64,000 nucleotides of DNA from positions 707,501-771,500 of the forward strand of contig OZ034966.1 in assembly GCA_964030785.1 (NCBI GenBank), given 5' to 3'. Below are positions 37,235 to 49,890 of this stretch, piece after piece. Position numbers and translations under genes: made by a program. Numbering within the stretch: position 1 is the first letter of the stretch; every line of letters starts with the position of its first letter. The notes under the pieces were generated by a model. The model ran no database searches. It saw nothing but the letters and a program-made list of their open reading frames with translations, and was not told the DNA's origin. Origin of the DNA: Siderastrea siderea (taxonomy: Eukaryota; Cnidaria; Anthozoa; Scleractinia; Rhizangiidae).

Positions 37235-37810
37235 GTCAAAGCAATAACAACAACAACAACAACAACAACAACCATTTTATTTTGCCAAATTAAATAGAAA
37301 AAAATTACACTACAAACTAAATTAACTAAAATAGGCAAAAAAACTACCCAGAATAGAAGTAAACTAAACGAGCTGAGTGGTTACAAAAAAAATTAAATTG
37401 CTTTGACTAGGTTGTACATAAAAGAAGACAAAAGTAAAATAAGACAAGTAATAAGTAATTAAGTACAAAACAAATTAAGTACAATGTAACTGAATATGTA
37501 TAAATAGTAATTTAAATAACAAAATAGAAAAAAAAGGGACATGGGAAAAAAAAAAGAAAGGAAAGGAAGAAAGAAAAGAAAACATGCAGTACCAGTTAAT
37601 ATTTGAACCAAAATTTGTTTATATTAGTTTAATATGAGCCAAAAGAAAATTAAAATACTAAGCCAGCATTAACCATAAGTACTTAAATAATGCTTATTCA
37701 TAGTTTGCTTAAATGAATGCAAAGATAGACTTTTTAATTCTTCATCCAAGTTATTCCAGATGGAAGGACCAGAAAAGTGTAATTAGTGTAACCGATACCT
37801 TGGTTCAGAA
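37235..37810 (-). mobile_element. Non-LTR retrotransposon 3' end
   Basis: On the minus strand, FSGPSIWNNLDEELKSLSLH followed by SFKQTMNKHYLSTYG and a stop (about 37790-37673) looks like the C-terminus of a LINE reverse-transcriptase ORF. An AT-rich 3' UTR and a (GTT)n tail (37237-37270) follow. 5'-truncated. Confidence 0.55.
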
Positions 37811-37957
37811 AATAACTTCGAAATATAAAGGGAAGGAAACTTATTTGCTTTCGTTTTTTCTTAAATGCACACATTTCGTGCACGCTTGAACTCGCTAAAT
37901 ACATCCCAAAGCTTAAATTATAAAAAAAAGCGGTTCACTTTTTTTCTTCCTGCAGTG

Positions 37958-40900
37958 TTATCTTCTTGTTTGCTGTTTAATCCAATCAATATAAGGAGCT
38001 AACTTAGTGTAAAATGTATATCGACCATAAATGCCGCACCCTTCCCCCCAGCTAACCAATCCGACAGCAAACCATTTCAATGCACCATCTTTCAAAATAT
38101 TCATGACAAACGGACCTCCGCTATCGCCTCTACAAATCCCGATGCCGGGCTTATCGCTCCCAGCGCAGAATTTTAAAGATTCGTTAAAGTGATAGTCTGT
38201 GGAATTTTTGCAGCTTCCCGTTTCCTGGATCTTAAACTGTGCATACTGTAACTCTAACGACGACGACTTCTCAGGATCTGGTGTATCTATCTCGCCAGGG
38301 TTGAGTACCTGGGTTGCACCCCAGCCTGCCACGTACCCCTTACTTCCGGGACTTATGCTGTCTCCATAAATAGAACTGTTACTCTTCTCTGGAAGACAGA
38401 CTTTTCGTATGTATTTCCCAAGGGTCACTCTGCTAGATAGTTTAACCAGTGCAATGTCATTCTCTTTAAAGTCGTCATGGTAACCAGGGTGTATTGTTAT
38501 TTTATTCACGGTGAAGGCATGCTGAGAACTTTCAGTACGGTTGCGATGGCTGTCACCCAGTGCGACTTTATATCTACGGGAAAAATTGAATGAGACATAA
38601 CATGAAAAATGAAACATATTAATAACAAATCAACAACTCGTGAATGCAGAAACCAGTGAACGAGGCAATAGAATACAGCTATAGGATGTTTGGGTGAAAG
38701 ACCTGGGAAACATCAGCCAATTGGAGTAAGAGTGCTAGCATATCGCGTGCGAGAACTTACATGGCAGGTTGAGAAATGTGAGGACGTCTGACGTTATCAT
38801 CCGGGTGCGTGTACATGAAGCAATGTGCAGCCGTAATAATCCACCGTCGATCAATCAAAGCTCCTCCACAAATAAAGATTTCTTTACCTACGTTAAAGAG
38901 AAGTTCACAGCACTAAGTAGAAGGAAAAGAGTAGAAAATGGTGGGTCAAATGCTTTAAAAATACGGACGCATTCTTGCACGGGAGATTCCTCTCAAATGG
39001 CGCGACGAAGGAGAGATGTCCCAAAACTATATCTTGTGGAAACTTTGCTCTGTTACTGAGCCCATTCATGAGATAAGGAAGTTAAACATTTACCATTTAT
39101 ATCTCAGCGCTGAACATGTAAGTAAAAAAAAGCGGCAGCAAAAATGAAGGGATGCAATGTCAATATAGTTACCAAAAAAAAAAATCAAAGCATAAGATAG
39201 TGAAATAGAGAGGGCAGGATCCAGTGCTCTACAAGCAGTAGACTACGAGCACTGAGTCCCGCCTTCTTCTGCTCAGGGCTAGTTAACCAAAAGGCCAAGA
39301 AAGTTAATTCATGAGTTACACTAAACTGAATAATATACATTTTTACCAGTTCTTTGCTCAAGACGATAAAGACCAGCTTGCCAAGGCCACATCCCATGAG
39401 CACTTGGGAGCCCACCCACCATGCGAGGGCGGCGAAATTTACTTCTCACTCCGCACTCTGAATAATCTAAAAAATATGGAAAATTTTTAATTAACGTAGG
39501 TAACACTTTTTCTTCATCGTTCAATCTTTATTTTTCTTCAACGTGTTGTGATTGAATCGGCTACGTAGCTGCAGTCTACTGTTCTTTAGCAGCGCGCAAC
39601 AATCTTGGTTCTCCCACAACGAATTTCGTGGCCACCTTACTTGACAACAGCGTCTTTATTTTAGGTTAGATTCTCCGTGGCTGGTCAATTCGGAAAAATA
39701 ATAAAAGATACCCTTCAAGAACTTCCTGATAAGCGCATGTGGATTTACGCTTTACCACTTAAAGAGTTGACCATAGTTGTTTGACCATAGTTCTATCGGC
39801 AACCCATACGAGGTTTTACCATAGGTACTTTTTGTTTCGTTGATTTGTTTAACGCTTTTGAACTCTTCTGCTTAATAATCTTTTCAATTAAGTTTTGAAC
39901 TGAACAAAGAAGTGTAATACAAGAATGCTATTCTAAAGAGGTAATTTATTAAACGTGGGTATTTAAGAAAAGGTCGGGGAGATAGAGGAGGAGGGGGGGG
40001 GGGGTTATTTACCTTTTACTTGAGAAGGAAGCAGACATTGAGGTTTTTTGTTGCTCCAAGTCCCATCATGGCAAATGAGCCTCCTTGGCCCTCTCATTTT
40101 ATGAGATGCGCGACAGCGGAAGCTCACAGATTTGCCATGCCTAAAGTTATCCCCGATCCGTGTTCCACCTCTTGGAATTCCAGGATTACTGCAAGGGGCT
40201 ACATCGAAAATTAGACGAGGATAATTTGTACGTAAACAGTGATAATGAAAAAAAAAATTAATACCACACTAAAACAGACGTGCAGACTGGCATAGCAAGC
40301 GAATATATAAACAAGCAGGCTATCTTCTGCAATTCTCTGTTGCTCATAAACTGACAACTTTTTAGAAAACTTGAAAGGTAGAACATTATAAATGGAAATA
40401 TTATCCGACAGTTTCAAGCACATGAATAATTATTAGAAACTAGTGTAAGACTATCAGCTCTGTTCTCAAAACCTTGTCTCAGTTAAGATGATGGCGTCAA
40501 GGGGCGTGGCTATGAGCGACTGGCAGTGTGTCTTACCCCTTGCCAAATTATTCGAAAAAGTTAAGTATTTGGCATTGTTTCATACTCCTCGGACCGTTCG
40601 TCGGATACGTTAAGCCATTCAGTGGCATTTCCCTCCTACAATTCGCACCATTGTGATGTCACGTGAGGCCGTTGGCATTGTCTCCTTCTACTCCTCTCAT
40701 TCAAACAGTAGAGAACGATAGGGAAACAAATGCAAGGCTGATCAGACAGCTAAACGAGGGAATTTTACTGCCCAATATTTCGGTGGGACGATACTCACTT
40801 TCAACAGGGGCTGCAAAAAGCTGAGTAAAAATGGGATAAAACGGTTACAAGATTTAACGATAGGGAACCCAAAAAAATTAGTGAACAGGAGGGATAGGAA

Positions 40901-43519
40901 GAGAGGAGGGGGGGGGGGTGGAGAATAATAAATTTTGGCCTCTTTACAGTCTCCCCCCCCCCCCCCCTCAAGATAACATTGAAGAGGGGCGTCTGTGATT
41001 CACCGCTGGTCCACTGATAATCTTGTCCCAGTATCAGCGGACCAACGGTTCGCCCTTCGTCAATGTTATCTTAATGAGAGTGGGAGACTGTAAGCAGGCT
41101 AAAACTTCAATGTTATCTTGAGGAGAAGTTGGCGGCTGTAATCAGACTAACGTCTGAATCTCACCCCCAGCTGAACATGTTTTGCATGTGGAAAACTTAC
41201 TGGATACATTAGGCTACCAAGCTTCACTGAGTGGTGCTTGTTATGCGGCTTAATACCCTAACGTCGGTGTCATTTTATGACAACCAATAGCGCCTATAAC
41301 CAGTTTCTGACTATTTTTCTAGTTCAAGGTGCTACGCAGTAATCACATTATTGTGCTACAAACTTACCTTTACAAACCGTTGGTAAACCACTCCATTTAC
41401 CATTGGCCTGACAAAACCTTCTTTTACTTCCAATGAGAGAATAACGTTTGCTTGTACACTTAAATTGAGCCCTACCACCGAAGGTGGTTTTAGTTTCTGT
41501 GGTTTTCTTTCCATGGAGGGGTTCTGGCAAGCTGCCACAGTCAACAACTAAAATTAGGAACGTTAATTATTGGTTTTGCAGGTCATTTTACCGGAAAAAA
41601 TTAATAGAATAACTAAACAATAATAAGTATATTATTTCCTATTTTTAAACTGTTAGTTATATAGAGATGTTATCAAAAAAGTCGCCCCATCTTTTATCAC
41701 AGTGATAGTTGAGCTTTCACATGATCGATGGTAGGATTTGCCTCTCGCCTGAAAATTTCCTTGAATTCTCGCAGAGAAGGCGGTGCTGTGGGATTCAGAA
41801 TCAGTGGAGGCTGGTGGAAATCTTTCCCCCCCTCCCCACACTCACACTAAAATTGAATTTCATTCCACCAGCCCCGGCTAGACTGGACTCCAGGGGGGGT
41901 AATACTCTATGTTTTTAATTTTTTGTTTTATGATTGGTACCTTTGCAAACTGGCACATTTCCGCTCCACGTTTTATTTCTCAAGCATTCTAGCATATTGT
42001 TTCCATGAATAGCAAAACCATTATCACATATATACCAGACTCTTTTGCCAACAGAGAAGTCGTTTCCAATTCTTTCTCCATGTCTCGGAGTTTCTGGTGT
42101 ACTGCATTCTCTAGATGCTAAGATTAACTCAAACAACATTAGTAAGTAAGCGCTAGCTAAGCAAAGTAAAATGGTTACAAAATATTAGCAATCTCGTGCG
42201 TTCATTTAACGGGAAAATGATGATGATGATGATGAGGAGGAGGAGGAGGAGGAGGAGGAGACGGAGGAGGAAAACGAGAAAACACAACAAAGAGAAAAGC
42301 AACGATAACAAAGAAAAATAACAACAATCGACAACAAGAGCTAATTTGGTAAATAATCAAAGCGCAACATTCCCGGGAAAACACATGGTCTTTTTCTCGG
42401 CCAAAAAAGGTATTTATGATGGGTTTCCATATCTCAAGATGGTGGAAATTGTTAAGTACTTTCATCCCACGGTGTCTCTCACGCGACGATTCGTTTCTCT
42501 TTCCTGTCACAAAGTGTCTCAAGGTGTGGTTACGAAGCAGGAACCTCAGTCCGCCAAATTGACGCAACATTCACTTAGAACATTCACCTAATTCTAAGAC
42601 CACTTACCAACACAAGCAAATTTCACATCTGTCCACTGTTTTCCTAGGCAGTAAATAAACAGCAATCCTGCCAAGCGATGTCCTGGTTTGCATTTGTAGA
42701 ATATCCTGGATCCCTTAACGTATTTAGATTTGGGAGTTGAAGAGTGAGCAATAACGGCATTAGATGGGAGGGGTGGTGCAGGACACTCTGGAACTAAATG
42801 GAAATTACGAAATGGACAGTAATAAATTGATAACAAATTATCAAAACCACGGGCCAATCCATTAGCGAACCTGACAGATGAGACAGCTCTATTCCTTTAT
42901 TCGTAACTCACCGCATCTGACTTTTGCTTTCTGCCATTTACCAGAAGAGAGACAGCTCAGCTGTGTTGGTCCAATATTGGTGAACCCTTTGTTACAAGAG
43001 TAATAAGCTATTAAAGTGCCGTTTCTTGTCGCATTCCACATTTGACCATCTTTAATCTTTGGTGGCTCACCACAATCAAGACCTGTAGGATACATTAAGA
43101 AATTTTACAATTTTCATTTCCTTATTTTCCTCATCATTTTAGTTTTCAAATAATTGGAACTGCAAACAGGCGTTGATTTAGATTTAGCTTTGTTAAAACA
43201 AGAATTGCTGAGGCTTAAGTTCAATGTCTACTCTTACCTGGCTTTAAAAGAATGTTATTGAGAACTTTCCTACTACAAACTAATTATCTGGTTTTTAGAG
43301 ATTGTTCACTAACAATTGGACTTTATACAGAATCATGAAATTGAAAACTCGTTTCCTTGTTGGTCTTAATACGTTATTGCGTCTGAACACGAGTAGATAT
43401 GTCTGCAAGTTGACCCTTCAGTTAAAAACAGAGGAAATCTTTTCGTGCTCCTTACCTCTCACAGGGGGTAGACAGAAACACCAAAGAAAAACAGCACAGA
43501 ACACATAACTGGGAGCCAT
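37958..43519 (-). CDS. Secreted sushi-serine protease (5 CCP + chymotrypsin-fold domain)
   Basis: Nine exons: 43456-43519 (signal peptide MAPSYVFCAVFLWCFC), CCPs in 42912-43082, 42608-42793, 41941-42117, 41368-41547 and 40013-40198, and protease in 39347-39466, 38761-38887 and 37958-38573. All splice sites and phases agree, giving 608 residues. Triad: His in ITAAHC, Asp in ENDIALVKL, Ser in CRGDSGGP. Zymogen cleavage would be at RPR/MVGG. The position equivalent to trypsin Asp189 is Gly (GICRGDS), so trypsin-like specificity is not expected. The layout resembles complement MASP/C1r or horseshoe-crab factor C, but without CUB or lectin domains. Probably innate immunity or venom/digestion; unproven. 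Confidence 0.88.
40946..41091. repeat. Hairpin MITE with poly-C tract in a protease-gene intron
   Basis: ACAGTCTCCC...AAGATAACATTGA pairs with TCAATGTTATCTT...GGGAGACTGT. Part of the same sequence recurs at 41105-41125. Confidence 0.55.
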
Positions 43520-44392
43520 GTTGTGAATATCGGTAAGGTGCGATGTTATTTGCTGATAACCGCTAGCGTCCTCTCTCGCTGAAGCGGAAATAATGAGTGA
43601 ACTTATATGCGAACTTAGACACGCGATTTACTGAACCCCAGCACTTATAAAATCCAGACTTTGTGTAACGAAAATTTAAACTGAACAATTTTAATAATTT
43701 TAAGGTGGCGTTCCAGCAGCATCAATCAAATTTCGCTAACGGACCAATAGCAGACAACATTTTAAGTTAGTTTACCAGTTTACTATTTTGCTTCAGCCGT
43801 GATCGTGAGAGAATCCCTCTCTTTTCCTGTTGTAAGTTTTAACGAGATCAGGACCTTGGCTTGTTGACGATAAGCCAGCCGATCTGTCAGGACGGAAAAC
43901 ATTTTTTTGCAACTTAATACGCTTTTGGGAAATATATACAGTAGGTGATTATTGATACTATTGTTATTCAGTGGTAAAATATATTTCTTGACATTTGATA
44001 ATCCCGCCTCGTGTGGGCATTAGTGAAGCTTAGTTAAAAACCGGAGGGGTTAAAAATCACGTTTGATTTGAAATGAAAAAAAAAAACCCTTCGTGACGTT
44101 TAAGAACAGGGAAAAAGAAAAAGTGGGTTGAAATTTTCACAAAGGTGAAGTGGATTACACACACACACAGACAAAAATAATGTTCTTTTCCCCCAAGCTG
44201 CATAGGTCGTGACATAACTGCTTGAAGACTCTCAAGGTGGCACGTTCTTTCGTAATCCATCAACACTGAACTGATGGTGTGTTTCGTTTCAGTGCGAAAA
44301 TTGACACCTTGCCAACTCCTCGCACTGCATTAGTTAAACAACTTCCTGTGTGCGATTTCGACGAAGTCGTGAACGATTGCGTCTAGATAAGG
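43520..44392. promoter_or_regulatory. Head-to-head promoter region of two CCP genes
   Basis: 873 bp separate the start codons of the leftward sushi-protease and the rightward CCP gene. No other gene is seen. A shared bidirectional promoter is plausible; no definite core element was identified. Confidence 0.4.
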
Positions 44393-47300
44393 ATGAAATA
44401 CGCCGTGTTTATTCTCGCCTTCCTTGTCCAAGGTAAAAACGGTTGTTATTTATTTCCACGGGCCTAGTTAATGTAGCCTGTTATAGAGGGAACTTCATTT
44501 GCTTTGACACGTGTACTGCAAGCGACCCATGCTTTGGTGGCAACTACTCTGAAACGCTTAACATTTTCTTTTAGCTCTTCAAAGACAATTTGACGTTAAA
44601 ATTAGACACTGAGTTTTGAAATTTGGGTGGAATATACAGTATGAATCCAATGTAAACATTTTCCTCCCAGATTTATTTCTGAAATCGTTTACAGTCTGTA
44701 AACAGATGATCGGAGAAGATCACTTTGGGTATATCGCCAAGAGCATTCATGAGACTCGTGAAACTTTGTCAGTGTTGGGGTCCTCTGTCAAATTTCCATT
44801 GCTGTGTTTTTGAAAACTGAACAAGCGACAAGACGCTTAATTTTGCGCAATAATTTCCCCCTAATATTTACCTCCTCTTCGAAATAGAATGAATTATCTC
44901 GAACTGTTATAACCATAGTAAAATACCCTTTAATCATTATAGGCATTCGATGCCAGAATTGCACGCGCACGAACAGCAAGGGAAACTTCTGTGGCAAATC
45001 ATGTGATCCCACCCAAGACGACTGCAAAGGCAACAGAGCCTGCGTATGCGATGGCGACTGCGGCTTCAGTTGTATCAAACCAGGTAGGTTCAGTTGGTAG
45101 GTAATAGGTATCAAACGAGGTATGTTTCAAGTTCAAAATATAAATTCTCCTTACCGTTTGACTAGCCTTCGTTGTAACAATTAATACTTTTTGTGGTGTA
45201 TTATACACCTGAAAGTTGATGATTTTATACAGTTATTTTCCCATAGACATTTGGCTTGAGGTTAAAAGGGTGTGTGGAGATATACCCGTTTTACTTTTTG
45301 CAAAAAACTTTTCAAAGAACGTGCTCAAATACGACTCGTTTCAGCATAGATTTATAAACACTTCCGTTTCCTTCTTCAGCTGCAAGATATCCTACCAAAG
45401 CGTTCGAGTACCCAACAGTCTTGCAGCGATAGTCAGTTATAGTAACTACGGTCTTTTGACTTAAATTGTACATGGTGTCACACCATGTTCTGATTAAACT
45501 TGTGAAACTGATATCCACTGAGATGGATGAAGCCTAATGGCTTATTAGTTCCTGTATTACTGCAATTAATACCGCTGTGGGTTGGATCTGTGTGCTATTG
45601 TAACAGTAATGACTTGTATTTCGAGTTTGAGATTTAAGACATGCATTCAACGAACTTCACAATAAATAAGAATTTACATTCCCTCGTATCCTGTCTTTTG
45701 CCCCTGAGTGTCACAAATGTTCCATTGCCATTATGATTAATATTATCATTGATATTAATTATCGTTAATGCCACCACTGTCTTTGTCATTTCATTTATTT
45801 GGCATTACCATTTCCGTTACCACTGCCATTTCCATTGTCATTGTCATAGGATAGGTTGAGTCCACTGGGTACTGCAGATAATGTCTTCTCGAAGCACCTC
45901 GGCACCAGTACGGTAATATAAGCAAGCTCAGTCCTTGAAGAAAACATCAGTTACTCCCAGCAACCAGTTTTGCCCTCATTATGTCAATTGATTTTCATAA
46001 ATCTTCTCAGATCTTCGTTGTCCAAGGCCAGCGGACATAAAACATGGGCGCGTTCGCTACAAGAACACAACCCTTGGTTCTGTTGCTAGATATAAATGCT
46101 TTTTGCCAGCTACACTGGAAGGACCTAGGAGGAGAACGTGCAGAGGAAATGGGGACTGGGACGGGAAAAAGCCAGCCTGCAGTTAGTAGTGTTTACTTTG
46201 TTTTATTTCAAAAAATAAGTTTTAGTAAGACCACCTGTCGACCACCTTTCTTCAGCAGTGACAAATCCTGTTACATTTAATCCAAAAAAGTCATTATTCA
46301 AGATAATAAAAATAGGTTATTCAGCGGAAAGTTCAAGTAAATATGGCTTGATGTTTTTACTAAGTAGTTTTCATTCTCGAGCTAGCCTTCAGGCGAGAAT
46401 TACAAAATAAAACCTGATTAAAACCTGGCGACAGAAACAATGCTATGCCGTATTATAAAACTTGTTTTTTCCACACACATTTGTTTATAATACAACATTT
46501 TAACGCAGCATCTGCAGTCGTTCAGGTGCATATTTTCACCCCAAAATACTAAGTCGTGTATTATCTTTCGTTGTTAGAGGTAATATGTGCCGACCCTGGC
46601 AACATTCAACACGGCACAAAGTATCATGACGGCTTTGAATCTGACAAGCAGGTAAAATACAGCTGCTCACGTGGGTTTACAATGCAAGGAAGGAGTACCT
46701 TGACTTGTGGAACAAACGGACGCTGGGACAGAGTTAAACCAAACTGCACGTGCATGAGGACTAATGAGCGAGCCTTTCGATACTGCAGAAGTCCCTGCGA
46801 TGCAAAGAAAAGCACGTGTAGAGGAAATAAGGAATGCGTCTGTGATGGAGATTGTGGGTACAGCTGTGTTTCGAAAGGTATGTTAAAAATTATGAATATC
46901 AGAAACAATTCAGGTGATTAATAACCTGCACTGACTTACATTTTGCGCTTTATTTCTTTCATATATAGCACAATCGTCTTTTTTTCCGCAGTGTCTAAAG
47001 TCACTCTTTTCTCCACCTTAAAAAAAGCAGAGACCTATTGACCAGCAGCGCAATTTTTATTTACTTTCCTTACAATTCGCCTTACGATAGCGCGCATAAT
47101 ATGTGCCAATTTTAATGGAAACAACCAGAAATCAAAGAGGGTGGATCCTTGAAGGCCGCCATTTTAAAATCATCAATTGTCACGTCATGTGACGCCATCA
47201 AGTCGTGTTGCGGACCTCAAAAGAAACATTTCAAACACACTATCTACCCTCATAGTCTAGTTGTCATAGCCTTTAAACTTTTGGAGTTAAGGAGGGAGCC

Positions 47301-49838
47301 CTTTGTCCCCTCCAGGCCCAGGAACGAACAAAAACCCCAGGCTGAATAAGGTTTCACAGCGTTGTTCTTTCTGCCAGATAAGCAAGATGATGATAGTCCA
47401 TTTTACATGTGAATTGATTTTATTCCTTCCGTAGGTTTAAACTGTGGAAGGCCGAAGAAAATACAAAATGGCAGAAGGCAATATTCCTCTACAAGTCTAG
47501 GATCCATTGTCAGATATCAGTGTGACAAACCTTACTCACTGCTGGGAGCGAAGATACGGACTTGTCGTGGTATAAGGGAATGGGATGGCACGGAACCAGA
47601 ATGTAGTAAGTATCAAACCTCTTCGAATTTCTCCCCTACGTTGGTTTAACATTAATAAATATTTCCCTCTAATTTTGTGTGTGTAAGTTAACAAACTGAC
47701 AAACTTTGAAAGTCGTCTTCTTTTCTCCATGTTTTTTCTCTGGTTGAAGTCCACCATAGCTCCTTACTGCTTTAACTTTATAGATTTTAGAGAGATGCAG
47801 TTTTTTTCCGTGGCATAATGTAAACTCGAACAGTTTACTTATTTAGTTCTTTCCTTTGCCAGTTTTTCTATTTAACTGAATAAACGAGCTCGTTGAGTAG
47901 GCTTCCAGCTTTTTTTTCCGTGGACATATAGCACGCGTATAGTGAAAAACGTTTATAAAACCTAACAGTTGTTTCCATTACAAACTTAATTTCCATTAAG
48001 GACAGGGCCGCCTAATACAGAGGTATTTTTGCAAAGTTACTTAGCAAGGTTTATTGGAAGCCAAAAAGAAAATTGTGGGTAACCAGGTATTTTTCAAAGA
48101 TAGTCAAGCAACCTTTTTTTCTCTAAAAATATTTAAAACACATAACAACGTATGGCATTTTCTATCCAAATTCAATTATCTCAATTATCTCCGAATAATG
48201 CCTGGTTACCCTCCAAGTTTATTTTTGTCGTAGATCTGCTTTCTCCGCATAATCGTCAGCCGCACAAAAATACCTTTGTATTGGTAGATACCGTCCTCAA
48301 CGAACCCGAGTGTCTCGCACCATCTTGAGATGCGCAGAATGTATGCGCAGTAACAAAAGGAGGCTCCGTCCTAATTTGAACTCGTTGTGAGTTTTAGCCG
48401 CTGGCCTAAAACAGTGGCAACTGCTGCTGAGAGTAAAATAAAGTTTGTGTTCTTCCTTCATAGAAATCCTCTGCCAGGACCCGGGAGATATAGCGCACGG
48501 AAATAAACAAATTCATCGTAAAAATTATGATGAAGATTATATTACAGTGGGCGACGGGGTAGAATACAATTGCTATCCAGGCTACAAAATGGAAGGTTCC
48601 AAGATATTGACTTGCAACGCGAGGGGAAAATGGGACAGACCCAAGCCAAAGTGCAACTGTAAGTTTTAAGTACTTCTAATGTGGTACCACTTTAAAAACA
48701 ATACCCCTGGATCACACTTACAGACGCTGAAGTTGCACGCGGGGCAAGTCATTTACAATTAATGTGATGTATAGCGTAGCACTCTGTAACGAAATTAGTA
48801 ACGATGTAAAGTGATTGCATGAGTGCTAGAAGTGAGCAACGCTGCCCTACATAATTTTCCCCGGCCATAGGCCTGAAAGAAGAACTTAGAAATTAGAAAT
48901 GATCTCATTTCTAATTTCTTCTTTCAGGCCTATGGCCAGGGGAAAATTATGTAGGGCAGCGTTGCTCACTTCTAGCACTGATACATATACTTTACATCTT
49001 TACTAATCGCAAGTCATTTACAAACTGCCTCCTTTCTGTTGTAAATTTGCAGAAAGAGGCTATATTATCATTAGTTGTTCAAACATTCAAGTGATCACTA
49101 AGGATAGGATGTCTTGATATTTAGACAAATTCTCCTCAGCAGTTTCATAAAAAAATATCTGAAAAACAGTAAGGAGAATATGCATTTTCATACAGGTAGG
49201 GCCTAATAAACTAGTTCTGTGCCTCTCACTTTTTACAGTTGGCCGAAAATTGTTCGTAGCCTTTCTTGAAATAACCCAAGTAGACAGAGGTGTTATAATT
49301 GTAACGATTAGAAAAACATAGTAATTCTGGATAGGGAGGCGCATACTAGGCTCATTAGAAAACAAACAAAAAGGATCCAGTTATGCCATTCATTGAACAG
49401 AGTTTTGAACTTTTTGCCATTTTATAAGTCGACTTGGGTTGTAAACGTAAAAACCATGCGAACGAAATAAATAGAAGTGAGTCACCTAAAACTCAAACGA
49501 AGAGAACTCTTGGAGATAGGTCGTTTCAGATAGCAGCCCCTGGACTTTGAAACAAACTGCCTTCAAACATTAGAGGTGTAAGTAATTTTAATCTTTTCAA
49601 AGGGTCAGTAAAGACATAACTTTTTACAAAGGCGTTTGCCTGCTATAGTTAGGCTATTAGTACATTACTATTTTTGTATTTAGCATCTTTATTATATATT
49701 TCATATTATCTAAATTAGTATTTTATCAGTCATTTCTCCTTGTCATTATACTTTGTTACTTGTTACTTTATTGTTAGGCGCATTTGATCATATCCACATG
49801 TTAATTTGCAACTTATAAGTAATTTATTATTATTATTA

Positions 49839-49890
<52 letters not shown>

